A program made the position numbers and the translations under genes. Shown here one piece after another: positions 21,110 to 31,659 of a stretch of DNA of 64,000 nucleotides (positions within the stretch are counted from its first letter, which is position 1; every line of letters begins with the position of its first letter). Origin of the DNA: Rebecca billardiae RCC1528. Its lineage: Eukaryota > Haptophyta. The DNA lies in the NCBI GenBank assembly GCA_965240325.2, contig OZ251233.1:992001-1056000 (forward strand). Reading direction: 5' to 3'. Below the pieces are notes generated by a model. It was not told where the DNA came from and made no database searches. It saw nothing but the letters and a program-made list of their open reading frames with translations.

Positions 21110-22399
21110 TGCACCCACGAGATTGTGTTCCTCCGCGACGCCGACGGCCACAGGGTGGGCGGTCGGCTGCACGTGCCGAGCGCCTCTCTGCCGCGGCTGG
21201 ACGCGCTCGTCGCGTCGTCGTACGCGCTGCTTGGCGCGCGCGCGCCCATGGTCGTCGAGACGTTCGGCGCGCGCGCGCGGTTCGGCGTCGACGTGGATCT
21301 GCGCTTCTCCCGCATGCCCTCGTACGACGCCCTCGCCGCGCTGCTCGTCGACCTCTACGACGCGGCAGACGCTGCGTTCCACGGCGTGCCCCGTCCCGCG
21401 CGCGGCCACGCCGTGCACGTCTCGGCGCGCGCGGCGACGCCCTCGCGCCTCGGGGTCGCCGCGGACGACGCCGGCCTGTTCCGCGCGGGCCTGCACGCCA
21501 CCTGGGGCGACAGTGCGGTCCTGAGCTCCTCGGAGGCGCAGCGCGTCGCGCGGGAGCTGGACGTGCGGCTGCAGGCGAGCCCTGTGCGCGCCCTCTTTGC
21601 CAAGGCCGAGGTCGATGGGTCGATCTACCGCTCCGGCTTGCGCTTGCCGTTCACGGCCAAGGCGGACGGCGGCCCGCCCTACCTGCCCGCCGCCGTCGTC
21701 GCTGCCGACGGCTCGGGCGTCGTGCGCTGCGCCTGGCTCTCGGCGCTGCCGGCCGGGCACGCCCTGCGGCAGCGCTGCGAGCCGGCGCGTTGGCTCGCGC
21801 TGACGCGGCTGCGCACCGAGCGCTTCGAGTTCGCCGCGAGCGCCGCGGCGGGCAGCGCCCGCCCCGGCGCGCCGGCGGCGGCGCGGCGTGCGCCGCCGTG
21901 CCCGCCGCCCCACCCGCAGGCGCCGCTCTGCGCGCGCGCCGCGGGGCGCGGCGCGCTCGTCGCGTGGCTCAACGCGCAGCTCGACGCGCACGCGGCCGGC
22001 GCAGGCGCCACCGGGCACTGGCCGCGCGTCCAGCGGGTGTACGCAGGGAGCACGCCGCACGGCCGCATCGCGACGTGCTCGACCACGAGCAGGTGGTGCG
22101 AGCGCAAGCGCGGCGAGCATGCGAGCAGGACCGTCTACTACGTCGCCAACGCCGACGGCATGGACCTGTGCTGCGGTGATCCCGTGTGCGTCGCCGCTGC
22201 TGGCGGCCGGCGCGGCGCGCGCGCCGTTCGCCTCCGGGGGCTGCCGTACCGCCATCTGCCCAGCGGCGCGTGCGCGCGCGGGTGCTGCGGCCCCGCGCAG
22301 CAGCCCGCCCGTGAGGCCGGCTGCGGCACCGCCGCGGCGCTGCCCGCCCCTGGCCAGACGTTTGCGGCGCCCTGCTCCGACGCCTTCGACGGAACTTAG
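21110..22399 (+). CDS. PrimPol / herpes-UL52-type archaeo-eukaryotic primase (5' end unresolved)
   Basis: The open frame ends at 22399. Similarity is visible from about CTHEIVFLRDADG. Catalytic motif I is VDVD (Asp codons at 21290 and 21296). A motif II-like GLHATWGD lies near 21487. Motif III is SIYRSGLRLPFTAK near 21620. Near the C-terminus is the family's zinc site: RWCERKRGEH...(18)...CGDPVC, with Cys 22097, His 22118, Cys 22172 and Cys 22187. The C-x6-H and C-x4-C spacings match PrimPol. Primases of this superfamily synthesise RNA/DNA primers for replication or repriming. The DxD form of motif I (animal PrimPol has DxE) and the setting between inverted minisatellites suggest a viral or mobile-element origin. 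No in-frame ATG precedes 21248, so either an upstream exon exists or the gene is a truncated relic. A cellular PrimPol remains possible. Confidence 0.7.
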   Translation, partial: CTHEIVFLRDADGHRVGGRLHVPSASLPRLDALVASSYALLGARAPMVVETFGARARFGVDVDLRFSRMPSYDALAALLVDLYDAADAAFHGVPRPARGHAVHVSARAATPSRLGVAADDAGLFRAGLHATWGDSAVLSSSEAQRVARELDVRLQASPVRALFAKAEVDGSIYRSGLRLPFTAKADGGPPYLPAAVVAADGSGVVRCAWLSALPAGHALRQRCEPARWLALTRLRTERFEFAASAAAGSARPGAPAAARRAPPCPPPHPQAPLCARAAGRGALVAWLNAQLDAHAAGAGATGHWPRVQRVYAGSTPHGRIATCSTTSRWCERKRGEHASRTVYYVANADGMDLCCGDPVCVAAAGGRRGARAVRLRGLPYRHLPSGACARGCCGPAQQPAREAGCGTAAALPAPGQTFAAPCSDAFDGT

Positions 22400-22629
22400 C
22401 TGCTGCAGCTAGCTGCTCGGCCGCGCCACTTGTTAATGTTAGTCTGAGTTTAGAGTTAGGACGACGACGCGGCAATCAATAACTGCAACAGTCGCGTATC
22501 GGTCAGAATGCATCCTCAGCACACAGTGGTCAGTGCGGACGGGCAGACGACGTCAGCATTATTATATATTCAGAATTATACATATCGGAGTTGGTTGGAA
22601 GAAGCTGCGCGGCTGAGCGGTCGAACGCC
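22400..22629. other. Spacer, no gene
   Basis: Less GC-rich, with ATTATTATATATTCAG near 22557. No feature recognised. Confidence 0.5.
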
Positions 22630-23350
22630 TACGTGCCCACGATGATGCGGCGCCGGCGCCCCCACGCCCCCATTTGTCCACCCGGACAAGGCGCGCGCAC
22701 GGCGCGGCGGGCAGTCACGGTTGGCTCAGCCGGGCGGGCCGCTCGTGCGCGGCGCATCGACCCGTCTCCTCGCGCTCGGCGCCGCCCGCAGCGTGCGCGT
22801 CCGGCCACGCGCGCCGCGGTCGCGCGGCGAGCGCGCTGGCGACCGAGGTCGTCGGCCGCACGGCGCGCGCGCGCGCGCCACGCCCCCATTTGTCCACCCG
22901 GCGCGGCGCGCGCGCGCGCGCGGGGCCCGCGCGCGCGGCCAAGGTCGTCAGCCGTGCGACGGCGCGCGCGCGCGCGCCACGCCCCCATTTGTCCACCCGG
23001 CGCGGCGCGCGCGCTGCGCGGCGCGGCGACCCGTCCGTCCTCGCGCTGCGCCGCCCGCGGCGTGCGCACCCGGCCACGCGCGCCGCGGTCGCGCGGCGAG
23101 CGCGCTGGCGACCGAGGTCGTCGGCCGCGCGACGGCGCGCGCGCGCGCGCCACGCCCCCATTTGTCCACCCGGCGCGGCGCGCGCGCGGCGCGGCGCGGC
23201 GACCCGTCCGTCCTCGCGCTGCGCCGCCCGCGGCGTGCGCACCCGGCCACGCGCGCCGCGGTCGCGCGGCGAGCGCGCTGGCGACCGAGGTCGTCGGCCG
23301 CGCGACGGCGCGCGCGCGCGCGCCACGCCCCCATGTGTCCACCCAGCGCG
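22630..23350. repeat. Tandem repeat with CACGCCCCCATTTGTCCACC core
   Basis: Five copies of the core near 22662, 22880, 22979, 23152 and 23325, separated by CG-alternating runs and by GAGCGCGCTGGCGACCGAGG blocks. The last full period is 173 bp. The continuous frames through it are arginine/alanine repeats, not a gene. Confidence 0.9.
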
Positions 23351-23394
23351 GCGCGCGCGCGTTGTGCCCCGGCCGGGCGGCCGGGGCGTGGCCC

Positions 23395-23923
23395 CGAGTC
23401 GGGCAGTCGGGTCGGGTCGGGCGGTCGGGTGGGGGGGGGGGGTCTTGGCGCGGCGCGGCGCGGCGGCCATGGCCCGGACTGGTCCGGACTAGCCCCGGAC
23501 TGGCGTGGCAGCCCCGGACTGGCATGGCAGTCGGGCAGTCGGGTCGGGTCGGGCGGTCGGGTGGGGGGGGGGGGTCTTGGCGCGGCGTGGCACTGGCAGT
23601 CGGGCGGTCGGGTCGGGTCGGGCGGTCGGGTGGGGGGGGGGGGGTCTTGGCGCGGCGGCGGCGGCGGCGGCCATGGCCCGGACTGGCCCGGACTAGCCCC
23701 GGACTGGCGTGGCAGTCGGGCGGTCGGGTCGGGTCGGGCGGTCGGGTGGGGGGGGGGGTCTTGGCGCGGCGTGGCACTGGCAGTCGGGCGGTCGGGTCGG
23801 GTCGGGCGGTCGGGTGGGGGGGGGGGTCTTGGCGCGGCGGCGGCGCGGCGGCCATGGCCCGGACTGGCCCGGACTAGCCCCGGACTGGCGTGGCAGTCGG
23901 GCGGTCGGGTCGGGTCGGGCGGT

Positions 23924-23958
<35 letters not shown>

Positions 23959-24415
23959 CTTGGCGCGGCGTGGCACTGGCAGTCGGGCGGTCGGGTCGGG
24001 TCGGGCGGTCGGGTGGGGGGGGGGGGGTCTTGGCGCGGCGGCGGCGCGGCGGCCATGGCCCGGACTGGCCCGGACTAGCCCCGGACTGGCGTGGCAGTCG
24101 GGCGGTCGGGTCGGGTCGGGCGGTCGGGTGGGGGTGGGGGGTCTTGGCGCGGCGTGGCACTGGCAGTCGGGCGGTCGGGTCGGGTCGGGCGGTCGGGTGG
24201 GGGGGGGGGTCTTGGCGCGGCGGCGGCGCGGCGGCCATGGCCCGGACTGGCCCGGACTAGCCCCGGACTGGCGTGGCAGTCGGGCGGTCGGGTCGGGTCG
24301 GGCGGTCGGGTGGGGGGGGGGGGGGTCTTGGCGCGGCGTGGCACTGGCAGTCGGGCGGTCGGGTCGGGTCGGGCGGTCGGGTGGGGGGGGGGGTCTTGGC
24401 GCGGCGGCGGCGGGC
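23395..24415 (+). repeat. G-rich higher-order minisatellite
   Basis: Two unit types alternate about five times. Unit A (about 110 bp) is GTCTTGGCGCGGCGGCGG, then GCCATGGCCCGGACTGGC and CGGACTAGCCCCGGACTGG. Unit B (about 70 bp) is GTCTTGGCGCGGCGTGGC, then ACTGGCAGTCGGGCGG. Both end in GGGTCGGGTCGGGCGGTCGG and a pure G run of about 9 to 30 bases. Long glycine-rich frames here are artefacts. Confidence 0.95.
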
Positions 24416-27400
24416 GGCCGCCGCCAGCGGCGGCAGCTGGCGGCGCCGCGGCGCGGCGGCGCGCGCGCGGACCGTCGCTGACTATACAGAGGAATCAAAC
24501 AGTGTCGTGCACACTATGGGCAGCCGGTGACTTCCGGGACATGTCCCTACAGAGGGGTAGAAAGCCGCTCAGCCTGGGTATCTGGGGGGTCGCCCCTATG
24601 GGCCCCCTAGGGGCAGGGGGGGAGGGTGCCGTGACACTACAGATTCCTGCAAAAATCACAGGGTACACCGTATCTAGTTGTCGCGCGCGTTCTTCACGAC
24701 TGCTGAATCACGTTGCGCGCGCGCCCCGGCCCGGCGCGTCGCCGTACACGAGGGCGACTGTGAGCACGGGTTAGACTGAGAGGGGAGCACGGCGTCGCCC
24801 GTAGCATATGCCACCTCGCCATCGTCGCAGACTCGCCGCTCGCAGATCTAAGCCTGTGGCTCGTCTCGTCGGTCAGGCAGTCAGGCATCCGTCGAGTGAT
24901 GACTGCGTCAGACGACTGCGCCGCTGCGCGTTGCAGCCGCAGCCATACCGTACATACATACGCTCTCAGCGGGACTACGCGCGAGTTGTTCATCTGCCTT
25001 CTAACGGTGCCGGCACGTGGCGCGACGATTCTGGCGTCATTATCACTTGACGACTCGACTGATCACGACGAGTGCCGTCATCGTCTGGTTCCCCTGAGAA
25101 GTCTTCTGGAATGCATCAGCGACATGCTCCCGCAGCCTGGTCAGTGGTCCAAGCCAGTCACATCCGGCAGCCTGACATGGCTCCGGTCACTGTCCGGGAC
25201 GTCCAGCAGGGGTGCATTCAGACTCTCTGGGGGGGTCTGGGGGGGGGCTCCCCCCAGCCGATCGAAGGACCAAATACGCCTCAATAAGGCCCCAACTCGC
25301 CAGAATTCGCATAGCAGACCGTGTTCGCTGGTGTTGGCTGAGGGCTGCGTCATGCGGCGTCGGCTCTGCGCCGGGCGGCCATGACGCATTACACACAGCC
25401 CCGATATCGGCGCCTCCCTCGCGAGTCAAGACGTAGCGCAGTGCAGGATCGAGCAACGCATTGACCGCTGCGGCGCACCGCGCAGGCCACGCCGCACCTC
25501 AGCACTCGCGAACAAGCTCTGAGCCAGCCAGCTGTGGCAGTCCTCTGAGGAGCTGCAGCCAAGCACGAGCTCGTGCGCATACCCGTGGCACCACGAGCTG
25601 ACGGCGCGGCCCGGGGCGCGAGCAGCTAGAAGCCGACAAGCTCATGCGCACGCCCGCACCGCCGCGAGGTGTGGCCGCCGCGCCGGCGCGAGCAGCTCGA
25701 CGCGGATAGCGCGCAGCTTGCTCGAGTCGACGAGCAGCTTCTCGCCCATCGGTGACTCTCAGTGCACGAAGGTGCACCCGGGGCGCGAGCGCGACAGGGT
25801 GCCGCGGCCAACCAGGGGATGCGCCCGGATCAAGGCCTCCAAGGCGTCTCGTCTCCTCGCCCGCTCGGCGGAGCTCCATCGTGCGAGAGACCGGTCCGGG
25901 AGCCCCCAAAAAAGTTCAGCACGATGGAGTCCTCCGTGTTCGACTGTGACGACGCGTTCAAGGACAAAGAAACATACGAAATCGTCTGCGGCTTCGGTTT
26001 TGAACCTGCGGCTTCGTCCGCCGCCCCGGAGATCTTTCGATTGGTACCCTCATCGCTCCCTGGCTCCCAGGGGTTCGTCTAAATGCACCCCCCCCATAGG
26101 GTCAGTGGACGTCCCTGACTGTGGCTGGAGCCACATCATCCCACATGCCGCGCGGGCAGAGAGGCGCGCTATGCCCACGCGACTGGCTTCCTAGAAGCTG
26201 CCGTGACGGAACGAGTGTCAGCAGTGGACCGCCGGCCGGTGCCGCGCGCCGCACCGCCGGGCCCAATGGCAACCGGAACACCCGGTGGCCGGCGGTGCGG
26301 CCCTAGGCTAGTGCGGCGGATCTATCGCGTATAGAACGACCGGCCGTGACGCGCTCTGCACCACGTACATTCGGACGCGGCAATGAGCAGCATGCACCAC
26401 CGTCCGGCCGTCTCAGGTCGCTGTCGTCGGCAGCCAGCCGGTGCCGGGCACGGTGGCGCCGGGCGCTCGCAGCTGAAGGACCGCGATGGCAAGGATTGAT
26501 TGCCAAGTCGTCAGCCGACGACTGGGAAGTTGAGCCTGATGCTGCCCGCTGCCGATTCGCGGGACGAATGACGAGCAGCCTATGGTCCGTGAACCTGCGT
26601 CAGCTCCTAGAACTCTTCCAGACGTGGTGAGGATATCCCTCACTGCGAACTCAGCCCTCTCGCGCTGACGCGGCGCGTAGACCTTGCGGCCTGCTGCGTG
26701 CCGCGAGCTATCGGACAGCGCGGCCCGCCGGCCGCGGGCCTTGGGCGGCGGGTCGACGGCTCCAGGCAGCTGCGGAGGACGCGGAGGCCGGTCGCATCCC
26801 GGCCAATGCGTGGGCATCGGCCCGGCGGTTGGGCCCGTCAGCACGTCGGCAAGCGCTCTGATGCCACTCGACTCTCGAGACTGGCTGCCGAGCCGTGTCG
26901 CGCAACCGTGCCCGGCAAGACACGTGGGTCCGCGCCGAGCGTTCACCGGCCTCCGAACCCGCGCACGCCTGCCAGCCCAGGGCCAGGGCACGCGCCGTCG
27001 AGCTGCCCAGTCGCAAGCAGCTCGACAGCCCCGCTGTGTGCGCGCGCCCTGCCGGTCCGTCCGCTGCCCGCTCGAGGGCGAGCACGCGGCGCCTCACCTG
27101 TCGACCACGACAGCGCGCCTCGCGTGCACACTCTGACGGCGAGGCCCGGGATCTGGGCATGCGATGGCACTACCCGCGCCTCCGCCAAGTCTCGGCCTGG
27201 CCGAGGGGTGCAACACCGGCCGAGCCCTCGGCCCGGCGCGCCGCCGCCAGCCTGAATGCGCTGAAAAGCCCCGAAGCCGTGCGCGGCAGGCCTGCGCGTG
27301 CGAGCGGCGATGGGCGTGGGCGGCGTTGCGCGGCGCGAAGTGGGCCAGGGGCATACGTCAGCCTCGACTCCGCCGCGTCGCGCGCGGCCGAGCGCGCGCT

Positions 27401-27886
27401 CTGCGCGCGGGGCGCGCGACGCGAGGCGGGCGCTCGCGCACACACACGGCCATCCCATCCGGGAGGCTCCGCGACGGCTCAAGCCCCGCGCCGCCTCCGC
27501 AACCCGACTCACGGCCGCAGGAGCGCCCGGCGCGAGCGGCCCGGCGAAGGTCGGGCCGCCTCCCCTCGTGAGCAACCCGAGTCTTCGTCAGCCTCTGTGA
27601 GCCCGGAGTGCTGCGCAGTCACGAGTTTAGCGAAGCACCCTGAACCCCGTACTACAGTTTACTATGATTTAACGTGCACACTTGGTTAAGGCGTGATATC
27701 TGATGTACTCATTTCGTGTTGTATTGCGTACCCACCTCTTTATGCTATGCACTTGCATATGTATGTGATTAAGGCGACAACCGTCCAAAAACGGACAGAG
27801 ATGAGATAGGCAGAGAGCCTAGAAGTGACGGTTCGTTAGCTCGTACCATTATGAAACTTTACCACCTTGATAACCGTATGATACTG
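24416..27886. other. 3.5-kb stretch without a recognisable gene
   Basis: 24747-24856 is an inverted copy of 31660-31770. GATTCCTGCAAAAAT at 24643 is the inverse of a block at 20632. Around 25923-26082 a short frame starts ATGGAGTCC and reads MESSVFDCDDAFKDKETYEIV; its composition is less biased than its surroundings, and it could be a stray exon, but I cannot place it. 27620-27886 is markedly less GC-rich and leads into the TIR element. Remaining frames are composition artefacts. Confidence 0.5.
24747..24856 (+). repeat. ~110-bp inverted repeat, left copy
   Basis: The block from CGAGGGCGACTGTGAGCACG through GTAGCATATGCCACCTCGCC to CGCTCGCAGATCTAAGCC matches the reverse complement of about 31660-31770, with a few substitutions. 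Confidence 0.85.
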
Positions 27887-28297
27887 ACCAGGGCGGGAAC
27901 GTCGATTCAAGCTACCCGCGCAATACCATATCGCGTCGCTTTGATGAATCTGAGCAGTGAACAGCTATCCAGAGAATTCGTTCGATATCTCACCTTTTTA
28001 TAATCAGTTCAACACACGAATCTTGACTATCAGAAAGGTATCAGAGATGACTTCGTCCAATTTGATTCCGATTTCTTCTATTACTTACTATCCAAGGATT
28101 AAGGAGCAGTACAAACGCAATCATGAGCAGCGAAATGGGGTCTCTATGCTGCGGATTTCACACCTAAATCCACCTACAAAAATCCCCCAAATCCTGCGCG
28201 CATCCTCTTTTTTGATTTTGCGGAGCACGTGCGCCGCCCCCCCCCCGGCTTTCGCTCACGCTCAGACCTTTCGGGGGGGGGCGTGCGCCATTATGGC
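27887..28297 (+). repeat. Left terminal inverted repeat
   Basis: About 410 bp, matching 30833-30411 in reverse with several small insertions and deletions (for example CGCG, GAGTGAG and TATATGG present only on the right). It ends in a run of G after CAGACCTTTC. Confidence 0.85.
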
Positions 28298-28659
28298 CCG
28301 CGGTGCAGGGCGGAGCGCGTAGCGTGGAGCCCCACCGGGGGCCCTCACTACGTTGTCAAAAAGATCTTTTGATCAAAGAAAAGGGGACGGGGGACGATTT
28401 TTAGGGTTGTTGGAGGGTGAGTTTTCGATTTTTTGAGGGGTACGGTACAATGCTGTCCATCCCAAGCTTAAAAGGCCGCGCCCAGAGTCATTCCGCGTAT
28501 GTCGTTGGACGGCCGTCACATTGTCAGTAAACGAATCTGCGCCATTGTGGTAATGCCCGGGGCCGGACTCCGCCCAGCACCAGACAACAGTGATCCACTC
28601 CGGACTGGGCGGTCCGGCGATCGCTCCCCGCGATGAGTCTAGATGACCAGTGGACCTCT

Positions 28660-30307
28660 CGACCCGCAGTCAAACGCCGGCGACGCGGCGCGGGCGCGCG
28701 CGCACTTGTCGCGCAAGACAGATCAGAAATCCTGATTCCTGGACGCGCACGCGAACCGGCTCGGCATGCGGAACGCGTTGATGCGCTTGGGGACGCACGA
28801 CATCGGGCCGTTCTGAAACGACACCGGGCGAAACTCTACCGCCTGCACGCGCGGACCGCAGGCCGCGTGACGACTGCGACACTGCGCGACGCGAAGGAGC
28901 AGGTGCTGGCGCCGCAGATGGCGGTGCGGGCGTTCTGCCCGAGCTGCAACAACCCGCTGCTCTCGGGCCAGGTGCATCAGCGCATCCAGGACCGCCGCTG
29001 CCACGTGCTAACCAAGGTGGTGGGCAAGACACGCGACCGTGTGCGAGCAAGGCGTGCCAAGATGATCGACACGGCGAAGCAGGTGGTGATCGAGGCGCTG
29101 AGCCTGATCATGGTGAGGCGCATCTTCTCGACCTGCCCGACGCGCAGACCACGCAGGCGTCGCTTCCGGGCGCGTGGGACTCGCGCACCAAGACGGTGTG
29201 GCGCGTGGACCCTGTCGCCAAGGCGGTCAACTCCGCCTGGCCGCTGGAGGTGGTCGCTCGCCGCGCCTGGCCAAGCTGGTGCACGAGGGGCCAGCTGATG
29301 GCGGCGGTGGTGCCACCGATGAAGCTGATCTTCGTGCAGCGCAAGGACGCGTCGGGCCCGTTCTCCCACGTGCTCAAGATCGTCTTCCGCGTCGCGACGA
29401 TGAGCGTGGCGGCCCCTCACAACCTGCAGCTGCCGGCGTCGCTGCTCTGTGCGCAGCGCGCGCGCGCGCGTGCGCGCGCGACGGGCACGTGGCGCGCCGA
29501 CCAGCCGTACGGCGCTGACTGTTGACGCACCTCGCGCATGCGCTACCCCGGCCGCGCCGCCGCCGCCGCCGCGCAGGCATGCTCTCGTAGGAGGAGACGG
29601 CGGAGCTGCGCGCACACATGGCCGCGCGCGGCTCTCGGTCGGACGGTCGGCGATCACGGGCGCGCTGCCGGCCCGGCGCGCCGCTGAACGACGAGTAGGC
29701 CGCGCTGGAGGAGTACGTCCGCCGCCGCGCTCCGCCTGCGCGAGCAGCGCTCCGCCGCGCCCGACCCGCTGGCCGAGCAGCTGCGCAGCGACCGCGCCAT
29801 CGCAGAGCAGCTGCAGCGCGAGGAGATGGCGGCACGCGCGGGCGGCGCGCCCGTGACGCTGCACTCGGCCGAGGTCGACGAGGACGCGCAGATGGCGCTG
29901 GCGCTGCTGCTCGTGTGCGAGGCGTGCGACCAGGACACACGCGCGCTGCGCAACGCTGAGCGCCGGATCCGTTTTCGGCGCCGTAAGGTACGCAAGGCGC
30001 TGGCAGCGGAGCGCACCGGGGCGGCGGCGCATGCGCGCACGCGGCGCGCTCGCGGTCGATGCGCGGCAACTCCAACCGCCTCGGCAAGCGCAAGCAGCGG
30101 GACGAGGGCGGCGCCGCGGCGGCGGGTGCGAGGAACAAATCGGACGAGCGCGCCAAGTCCCGACGCATCGCCAACGCCGCCAAGCTGTTCGAGGACATGG
30201 ACGGCGACGAGATCGCGGCCGCGGCGCACGCGGCGGGCAAGCTGGACTGCCAACTTGCGACGCGTCTCTCGCAGACTGCCACTGCCACTGGGCCTGGCCC
30301 ATTATAA
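28660..30307 (+). pseudogene. Degenerate gene body of the TIR element
   Basis: Coding-like stretches follow one another in shifting frames. Frame 1 has LRDAKEQVLAPQMAVRAFC, PSCNNPLLSGQVHQRIQ and AKMIDTAKQVVIEALSLIM (28870-29115). Another frame has MKLIFVQRKDASGPFSHVLK (about 29320-29380). LREQRSAAPDPLAEQLRSDR and VDEDAQMALALLLVCEACDQ lie at 29740-29940. GKRKQRDEGG and RIANAAKLFEDMDGDEIAA lie at 30080-30220. Shifts and stops prevent one open product, so I call it a pseudogene; unrecognised introns could explain some shifts. CPSC and CEAC pairs could be parts of a zinc-binding fold. The related 2500-3800 copy lacks about 29005-29440. Function not recognised. Confidence 0.5.
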
Positions 30308-30410
30308 ATCTTCATACGACATTGAGCAGCCGAGCAGCCGACGGAGGGTGCACCGCGGGCCCCTAACTGCGTTGGTTCTACGGAAGGACCGCGGAACGCG
30401 GTCCGATAAT

Positions 30411-30833
30411 TATGGCGCACGCCCCCCCCGAAAGGTCTGAGCGTGAGCGAAAGCCGGGGGGGCGGCGCACGTGCTCCGCAAAATCAAAAAAGAGGGCGCA
30501 GGATTTGGGGGGATTTTTGTAGGTGGATTTAGGTGTGAAACCGCAGCATAGAGATTAGAGACCCCATTTCGCTGCTCATGATTGCGTTTGTACTGCCCCT
30601 TAATCTTTGAATAGTAAGTAATAGAATAAATCGGAATCACATAGGACGAAGTCATCTCTGATACCTTTCTGATAGTCAAGATTCGTGATGTGTTGAACTG
30701 ACCATATATAAAAGGTGAGATATCGAACTAATTCTCTGGATAGCTGTTCACTCCTCACTCTCAGATTCATCAAAGCGACGCGATATGGTATTGCGCGGGT
30801 ATAGCTTGAATCGACGTTCCCGCGCGCCCTGGT
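30411..30833 (-). repeat. Right terminal inverted repeat
   Basis: Partner of 27887-28297. It adjoins, on its inner side, the hairpin GGACCGCGGAACGCGGTCC that also borders the deleted copy near 2502. Confidence 0.85.
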
Positions 30834-31154
30834 AGCAAGAATGGATTGCCACCCGCATTGACGGGCCTGAAAATCTCATGAGCATTGGAATTTCTACCGC
30901 TTCACGCACGACCCTTGATTCTCTCCCATTTAATACCGGCGCGTCCGGGAGAGCTTGACGAATATGAACGATAAACTGGTTCCCGCGCGCGATTCATAAC
31001 CGTATCCTTTCTGATTATGATAGTTGTCTCCCGTTGATTAATACTGCTCATCGCACGGCTTCGCGCGATGATACAAAAGCTGGCCACACGGAGCCTCTGA
31101 GGCGGGCAATGCGTGACGCAGGCACGATCGTTCAATCCGACAAGACTCAGCGCA

Positions 31155-31240
31155 GGTGCGCGCAGCTGCGCGGCGGGTCCCAACGGCCGTCGCCATCGCA
31201 TTCGTGCCTCGCTCACTCCGCGCGCCCCGCCCTGCCATGC
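31155..31240 (-). repeat. Dispersed repeat, inverted relative of 247-335
   Basis: Carries CGGCGGGTCCCAACGGCCGT and ATTCGTGCCTCGCTCACTCC, the inverse of the block near 255-330. Confidence 0.6.
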
Positions 31241-31659
31241 CTCTTCGGCCCAGTGCGTTTTCCAATCGAGCACTCGTCGCAGGATTCCCGACGGCTGGCC
31301 GAGTTGTCGACCGGCTCGTCGGCTCCTCGACTCTGGGTGCGAAAGCGCGTGGCGCGTGGGGGCGAGGCGCGTTTCTCGCTGTATTTCCAGCTGACCATGC
31401 GCGCGCCCGCGCGCGCCACGCCGCACGCCCGCGCAGCTGAACTCTCGGCATGTTCGCGGGAAGTCGCTCGCCCAAGCCCTCACGCTCGCGCCGTCCATGA
31501 CCATGGCCGCGCTGTGATGGCTCCGCGTGCGGAGTGCTGACCGCTCTGGCTGCGCATGACGGCGCGGCAAGCAGCGCGCGCAGATCTGCGGGCGACGAGG
31601 CTGGGCGCCAGTCCTCGCAGCACGAGGCCGAGCGCGGACATCTGTTTTCCTCGCGACGA

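Larger units (their letters stand above)
27887..30833. mobile_element. 2.9-kb element with ~410-bp terminal inverted repeats
   Basis: The two ends start with ACCAGGGCG and continue as closely similar inverted repeats (for example GGGAACGTCGATTCAAGCTA, AACAGCTATCCAGAGAATT, CTTGACTATCAGAAAGGTAT, GGCTTTCGCTCACGCTCAGA). The interior carries one copy of the dispersed module (28296-28530) and a broken gene-like body on the plus strand. This is the architecture of a DNA transposon. I could not identify a transposase catalytic motif or convincing target-site duplication. The immediate flanks, ending ATACTG and beginning AGCAAG, do not match. The TIRs are less GC-rich than the host sequence. Confidence 0.75.

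Noticed and set aside
22591-24498. Open frames of more than 500 codons on both strands (Gly/Trp-rich and Pro/Arg-rich)
   Set aside because: They are translations of the tandem G-rich and CG-rich repeats. Both strands are open at once and the peptides simply repeat with the DNA unit.
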